Shown piece by piece: positions 61,169 to 64,000 of a DNA stretch of 64,000 nt (positions are counted from its first letter, which is position 1; every line of letters begins with the position of its first letter). Both the position numbers and the translations under genes were made by a program. Under the pieces are notes generated by a model. It had not been told where the DNA came from and did no database searches. It worked only from the letters and a program-made list of their open reading frames with translations. Source of the DNA: Glaciecola siphonariae (GTDB taxonomy: Bacteria; Pseudomonadota; Gammaproteobacteria; Enterobacterales; Alteromonadaceae); assembly GCF_042652645.1 (NCBI RefSeq), contig NZ_JBHSGU010000009.1, positions 62,001-126,000 of the forward strand. Reading direction: 5' to 3'.

Positions 61169-63469
61169 ATGTTTAATCGACTTTTAATGCTCGCGTTGCT
61201 CGCGATGACTGCCTTATTTGCCTTTAAGGCCGTTGGCGCAGACAATTTATCGATTCCAAATCTGCAGTCTGCCGTTGTGATTGATGGAAGCCTTGACGAT
61301 GCGGTATGGCAGCAATCTGGCGAAGTATCGTTAGATTATGTGACGCGCCCTTTTGAAAATGCCACGCCACCGGTAAACACCCGCGTAAAATTTTTTGAAA
61401 ACGGCACCGAACTCATCGTTGCGTTCATTTCGTCTGACCCAGACCCTGATGCTATTCGCGCCTTTTTGCGCGACCGCGACCGTAGTTTTGGTGAAGATTT
61501 GGTGGGCGTTAAACTAGACCCCTACAATGACGGTCGCCTCGCATATCAGTTTTTTGTAAACCCCTTAGGCGTGCAAACCGACGCCATTGAAAACGAAATG
61601 ACGGGCAATGAAAGCGCCAGTTGGAACGGTATTTGGGAATCGGCCGGACAGCTAACAGACGCCGGTTTTGTTGTTGAAATGCGCATTCCGCTTAGGCTTA
61701 TGAACTTTCTAGAAGTCGATGGCGAGAAAACATGGGGCGTCGAATTTGTGCGCTTTTATCCGCGCAAAGACAACTACCGAATTTCACATGTGCGTTTTGA
61801 TAGAGATAACGCGTGCACACTCTGTCAGATGGGGGCCGTAAGTGGCTTTAAGGATGCTAAGCAAGGCGAGAAAATCACCATTGTTCCCACTGCTGTCGCC
61901 GGCGTGAGCCGCTCGCGAGATCCGCTAGAAAACGGTGACTGGGAGTATGACAATAACCAAGAAGTGGGGCTGGATGTTAATTGGGGGATCACGCCTGAGC
62001 TTACCTTTTCAGGCACGCTCAATCCCGACTTTTCGCAGGTCGAAGCAGACGAAGCTCAGCTTAATATTAACAATAACTTTAATTTGTTTTTTAGCGAGCA
62101 GCGTCCTTTCTTTGTAGAAAATGCAGACTATTTCTCATCCATCCAAAATCTTGTATATACCCGTAATATTAACGCCCCTGACTACGGTGCTAAATTAACC
62201 GGCCGCGTTCAAAAGCATTCTGTGGGTGTATTTGTGGCCAATGATGCATCCACTAGCTTTATCATACCAGGCAATCGCGGCTCGTCGGTCGCAACGCTGG
62301 AAGAAAAATCAGTGAATTTTGCAGGGCGTTATCGTTTTGACTATTCAGACGACTTATCGTTAGGTTTGGTCAGCACAGTACGAAATTCGGACTCTTATCA
62401 GAATATTGTTAGCGGCATAGATAGCCGTTACCGCATAAGCGAGCAAGACACTTTACGCGTGCAGCTAGTGCACTCCTCTACCGACTATCCAGAAGAGCTC
62501 TTTAAGCAGTTTTGTGATAATGACTGCCAGTTAGCGTCTGAGCTCAGCGAGCCGGCTTTGCGTACTCAGGCGCAAGACACCTTAAACGGTTTGTCGTATC
62601 GGATTTTTTATGAGCGAGTGAATGAAGACTATTTTGTGCGAGCTCGCCGCGTTGTCGACCAAGCAGATTTTAGAGCAGACCTAGGATTTAACAACAATGT
62701 GGACCGTCAGCGCTATATTTTTGGCGGGGGCTATAGATGGTACAACGAAGAAAGCTGGTGGAACCGCGTGCAAATAGATGGTGATTGGGATATCACGCAC
62801 AATGACAACGGTGAGCTGATTGAAAAAGAACTAGAGGGCCAAATAAGAGTCAATGCTGACTTACAGTCATATTTTGAACTTGGCTGGGTAAACCGCACGC
62901 GGGTTGGGCTCCGACAAGACCCAAGTAATCTTGCGATTGACGGCAATACCACGCAGTTTGAAGAAACCGCTGTGAATGCCTTTATTGAAATGCAGCCTAA
63001 TTCGTTAATTGAGTTTTACAGTTTTTGGCGCATGGGCGATAGGGTTGATTTAAGCAACAATCGTTTAGGTGAAGAAGTGTTCTCTGAAAGCGGCTTTGAC
63101 TTAAATCTTGGCACCAACACCAGCGTAAGCTTGGACTATACCTATAGCGAGCTTGATTCCGCTAACCAAAGTTTGTTTGTGGCAAACTTGATTGATACCC
63201 GCATTACCTATCAGTTTGACCCAAGGCAGTTTTTGCGCTTAATCGTTGCCTTCTCAGACATCAAACGTAACGCTTCAAACTACATAGTTGAGGTTGACGA
63301 AAAAAGCCGTAACTTAGGGTTTCAGCTTTTGTATTCGTACAAGGTCAATCCATTGACTAAGTTCTTTTTAGGCTATTCTCAATCGGCCTACGACAACGAC
63401 GCCTTGAATCGTTTAGCGACCGACAATCAGTCATTGTTTATGAAGTTTAGCTATGCGTGGTTACCCTAA
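61169..63469 (+). CDS. Outer-membrane protein with CBM9-like and DUF5916 domains
   Basis: 766 residues from the ATG at 61169, which opens a signal peptide (MFNRLLMLALLAMTALFAF). An ATG at 61028 with AGGGGATA would add 47 hydrophilic residues and leave only 49 bases to the divergent gene, so I prefer the later start. Residues about 30-220 form a CBM9-like domain (VVIDGSLDDAVWQQ, RVKFFENGTELIVAF). The rest is a DUF5916 beta-barrel-like region with GTLNPDFSQVEADEAQLN and FFSEQRPFFVENADYF. The family is linked to outer-membrane uptake or binding of sugars or peptides. Substrate unknown. Confidence 0.85.
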   Translation: MFNRLLMLALLAMTALFAFKAVGADNLSIPNLQSAVVIDGSLDDAVWQQSGEVSLDYVTRPFENATPPVNTRVKFFENGTELIVAFISSDPDPDAIRAFLRDRDRSFGEDLVGVKLDPYNDGRLAYQFFVNPLGVQTDAIENEMTGNESASWNGIWESAGQLTDAGFVVEMRIPLRLMNFLEVDGEKTWGVEFVRFYPRKDNYRISHVRFDRDNACTLCQMGAVSGFKDAKQGEKITIVPTAVAGVSRSRDPLENGDWEYDNNQEVGLDVNWGITPELTFSGTLNPDFSQVEADEAQLNINNNFNLFFSEQRPFFVENADYFSSIQNLVYTRNINAPDYGAKLTGRVQKHSVGVFVANDASTSFIIPGNRGSSVATLEEKSVNFAGRYRFDYSDDLSLGLVSTVRNSDSYQNIVSGIDSRYRISEQDTLRVQLVHSSTDYPEELFKQFCDNDCQLASELSEPALRTQAQDTLNGLSYRIFYERVNEDYFVRARRVVDQADFRADLGFNNNVDRQRYIFGGGYRWYNEESWWNRVQIDGDWDITHNDNGELIEKELEGQIRVNADLQSYFELGWVNRTRVGLRQDPSNLAIDGNTTQFEETAVNAFIEMQPNSLIEFYSFWRMGDRVDLSNNRLGEEVFSESGFDLNLGTNTSVSLDYTYSELDSANQSLFVANLIDTRITYQFDPRQFLRLIVAFSDIKRNASNYIVEVDEKSRNLGFQLLYSYKVNPLTKFFLGYSQSAYDNDALNRLATDNQSLFMKFSYAWLP

Positions 63470-63514
63470 TAGAGCGGCGATTAGCATAAAATGGCATACC
63501 TACGCGCGGCTACC

Positions 63515-64000
63515 TCATAAAAACTTAGCGTAGTCGCGCTTCTTACCCTCTACAATGGTCTTTGTCGCGTCATCTTCAATGTAAGAGAAATCTGTAAATT
63601 CGAATCCTGGCGCGACGGTACAGCCAACAAATGTATATTCACCGGTACTTTCAGCCGCTTGATAGTCGCCGCCTTCAATGATTTTAAAATACTCAAGGCC
63701 AGGCTCGAGCTTGTTGTTGTCGAGTTCCTCGCCAGAATTAGGTGCAGGATTAGGTGCTGGATTGCCAATCACCTCATCGGTAAGTGTTTGGCCACGTAAG
63801 CTTAAAATGCGAAGGGGCGCTCCTTCATATACATTCCAAATCTCATCATGCAGTACTTTATGCCAGCGGCTTACGTCGCCTTTTGTAAGCAAAAAATAAA
63901 TGTGCGACATGCTAGAGCGCGGCATCCCGTCTACTGGCGAATTAACCGTAGTATCGGCTCGATATTGCTCAGCATAATAGCCGCCCTCAGGATGAGCTTG
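63515..64000 (-). CDS. DUF985 cupin-like protein, 5' truncated by window edge
   Basis: The frame stays open to the window end, so the start lies outside. The first visible residues are QAHPEGGYYAEQYRAD, a typical DUF985 beginning, and are followed by IYFLLTKGDVSRWHKV and DEIWNVYEGAPLRIL. The internal ATG at 63925 is not the start. The C-terminal part has FVGCTVAPGFEFTDF. A stretch of NPAPNPAPNSGEE interrupts the usual fold and is encoded by a 12-base tandem repeat near 63740-63763. The family is cupin-like with unknown reaction. Confidence 0.88.
   Translation of the reverse strand, partial: QAHPEGGYYAEQYRADTTVNSPVDGMPRSSMSHIYFLLTKGDVSRWHKVLHDEIWNVYEGAPLRILSLRGQTLTDEVIGNPAPNPAPNSGEELDNNKLEPGLEYFKIIEGGDYQAAESTGEYTFVGCTVAPGFEFTDFSYIEDDATKTIVEGKKRDYAKFL

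Noticed and set aside
1..64000. CRISPR arrays, ribosomal RNA genes or insertion sequences
   Set aside because: I saw no regularly spaced direct repeats with unique spacers, no rRNA-like sequence and no transposase frame.

Overview
The window looks like chromosomal DNA of a marine gammaproteobacterium of the Alteromonadales (Alteromonas/Glaciecola-like). The grounds are a clearly recognisable gammaproteobacterial ArcA, the PmbA/DarP, MutY/YggX and TrmB/RsmC gene pairs, abundant TonB-dependent receptors, a sulfatase, PEP-CTERM-like secreted proteins, and NagX/GntR amino-sugar genes. No ribosomal RNA, CRISPR array or plasmid/phage structural gene is visible. There is one tRNA (Phe, GAA).

Layout. 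1-2.2 kb: the 3' part of a hybrid histidine kinase and a convergent topoisomerase IB. 2.3-9.2 kb: a divergent catabolic locus (TonB receptor to the right; GPH-type transporter, SDR, alpha/beta hydrolase and SDR to the left) around a perfect 16-bp palindrome lying in a promoter. 9.4-13.2 kb: a PEP-CTERM-like protein and a large secreted subtilase. 13.6-22.1 kb: a Gfo/Idh/MocA oxidoreductase, then a copper/silver efflux operon (small metal-binding leader protein, TolC-type channel, CusB-CusF fusion, CusA) and a shortened GGDEF protein. 22.3-31.1 kb: conserved housekeeping genes (darP, pmbA, arcA, glgA, rsmC, trmB, mutY, yggX) ending in tRNA-Phe.

31.1-about 40.1 kb is an AT-richer island next to tRNA-Phe. 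It carries a tyrosine integrase, a DUF4224 protein, a small membrane protein, an unlisted 38-residue membrane peptide, a serine recombinase followed at once by a PHP-SMC/ABC ATPase (resembling the anti-phage Ppl/TrlF type), and a CCWGG-type restriction-modification pair (MvaI/BcnI-family nuclease with a Dcm-like C5 methylase). This is the best candidate for an unusual system: two defence modules, one physically coupled to a site-specific recombinase.

40.1-52 kb: a metallopeptidase-like protein, another PEP-CTERM-like protein, a chemoreceptor, a degenerate 15-nt tandem repeat of about 12 units next to nagZ, and a peptidoglycan/amino-sugar group (nagZ, anmK, TonB receptor, GntR/HutC regulator, nagX) with a GntR-type operator on the receptor promoter. 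52-64 kb: thioredoxin-like protein, TonB-domain protein, sulfatase, a MacB/FtsX-type ABC exporter with a His-rich loop, CIA30 protein, an APC-like permease, a zinc-binding (CZB) soluble chemoreceptor, a DUF4870 protein, a DUF5916 outer-membrane protein and the 3' part of a DUF985 cupin.

Family calls rest on motifs read by eye and on remembered homologues. No database search was run. Several starts were moved from the longest reading frame, using Shine-Dalgarno sites, signal peptides or family length.
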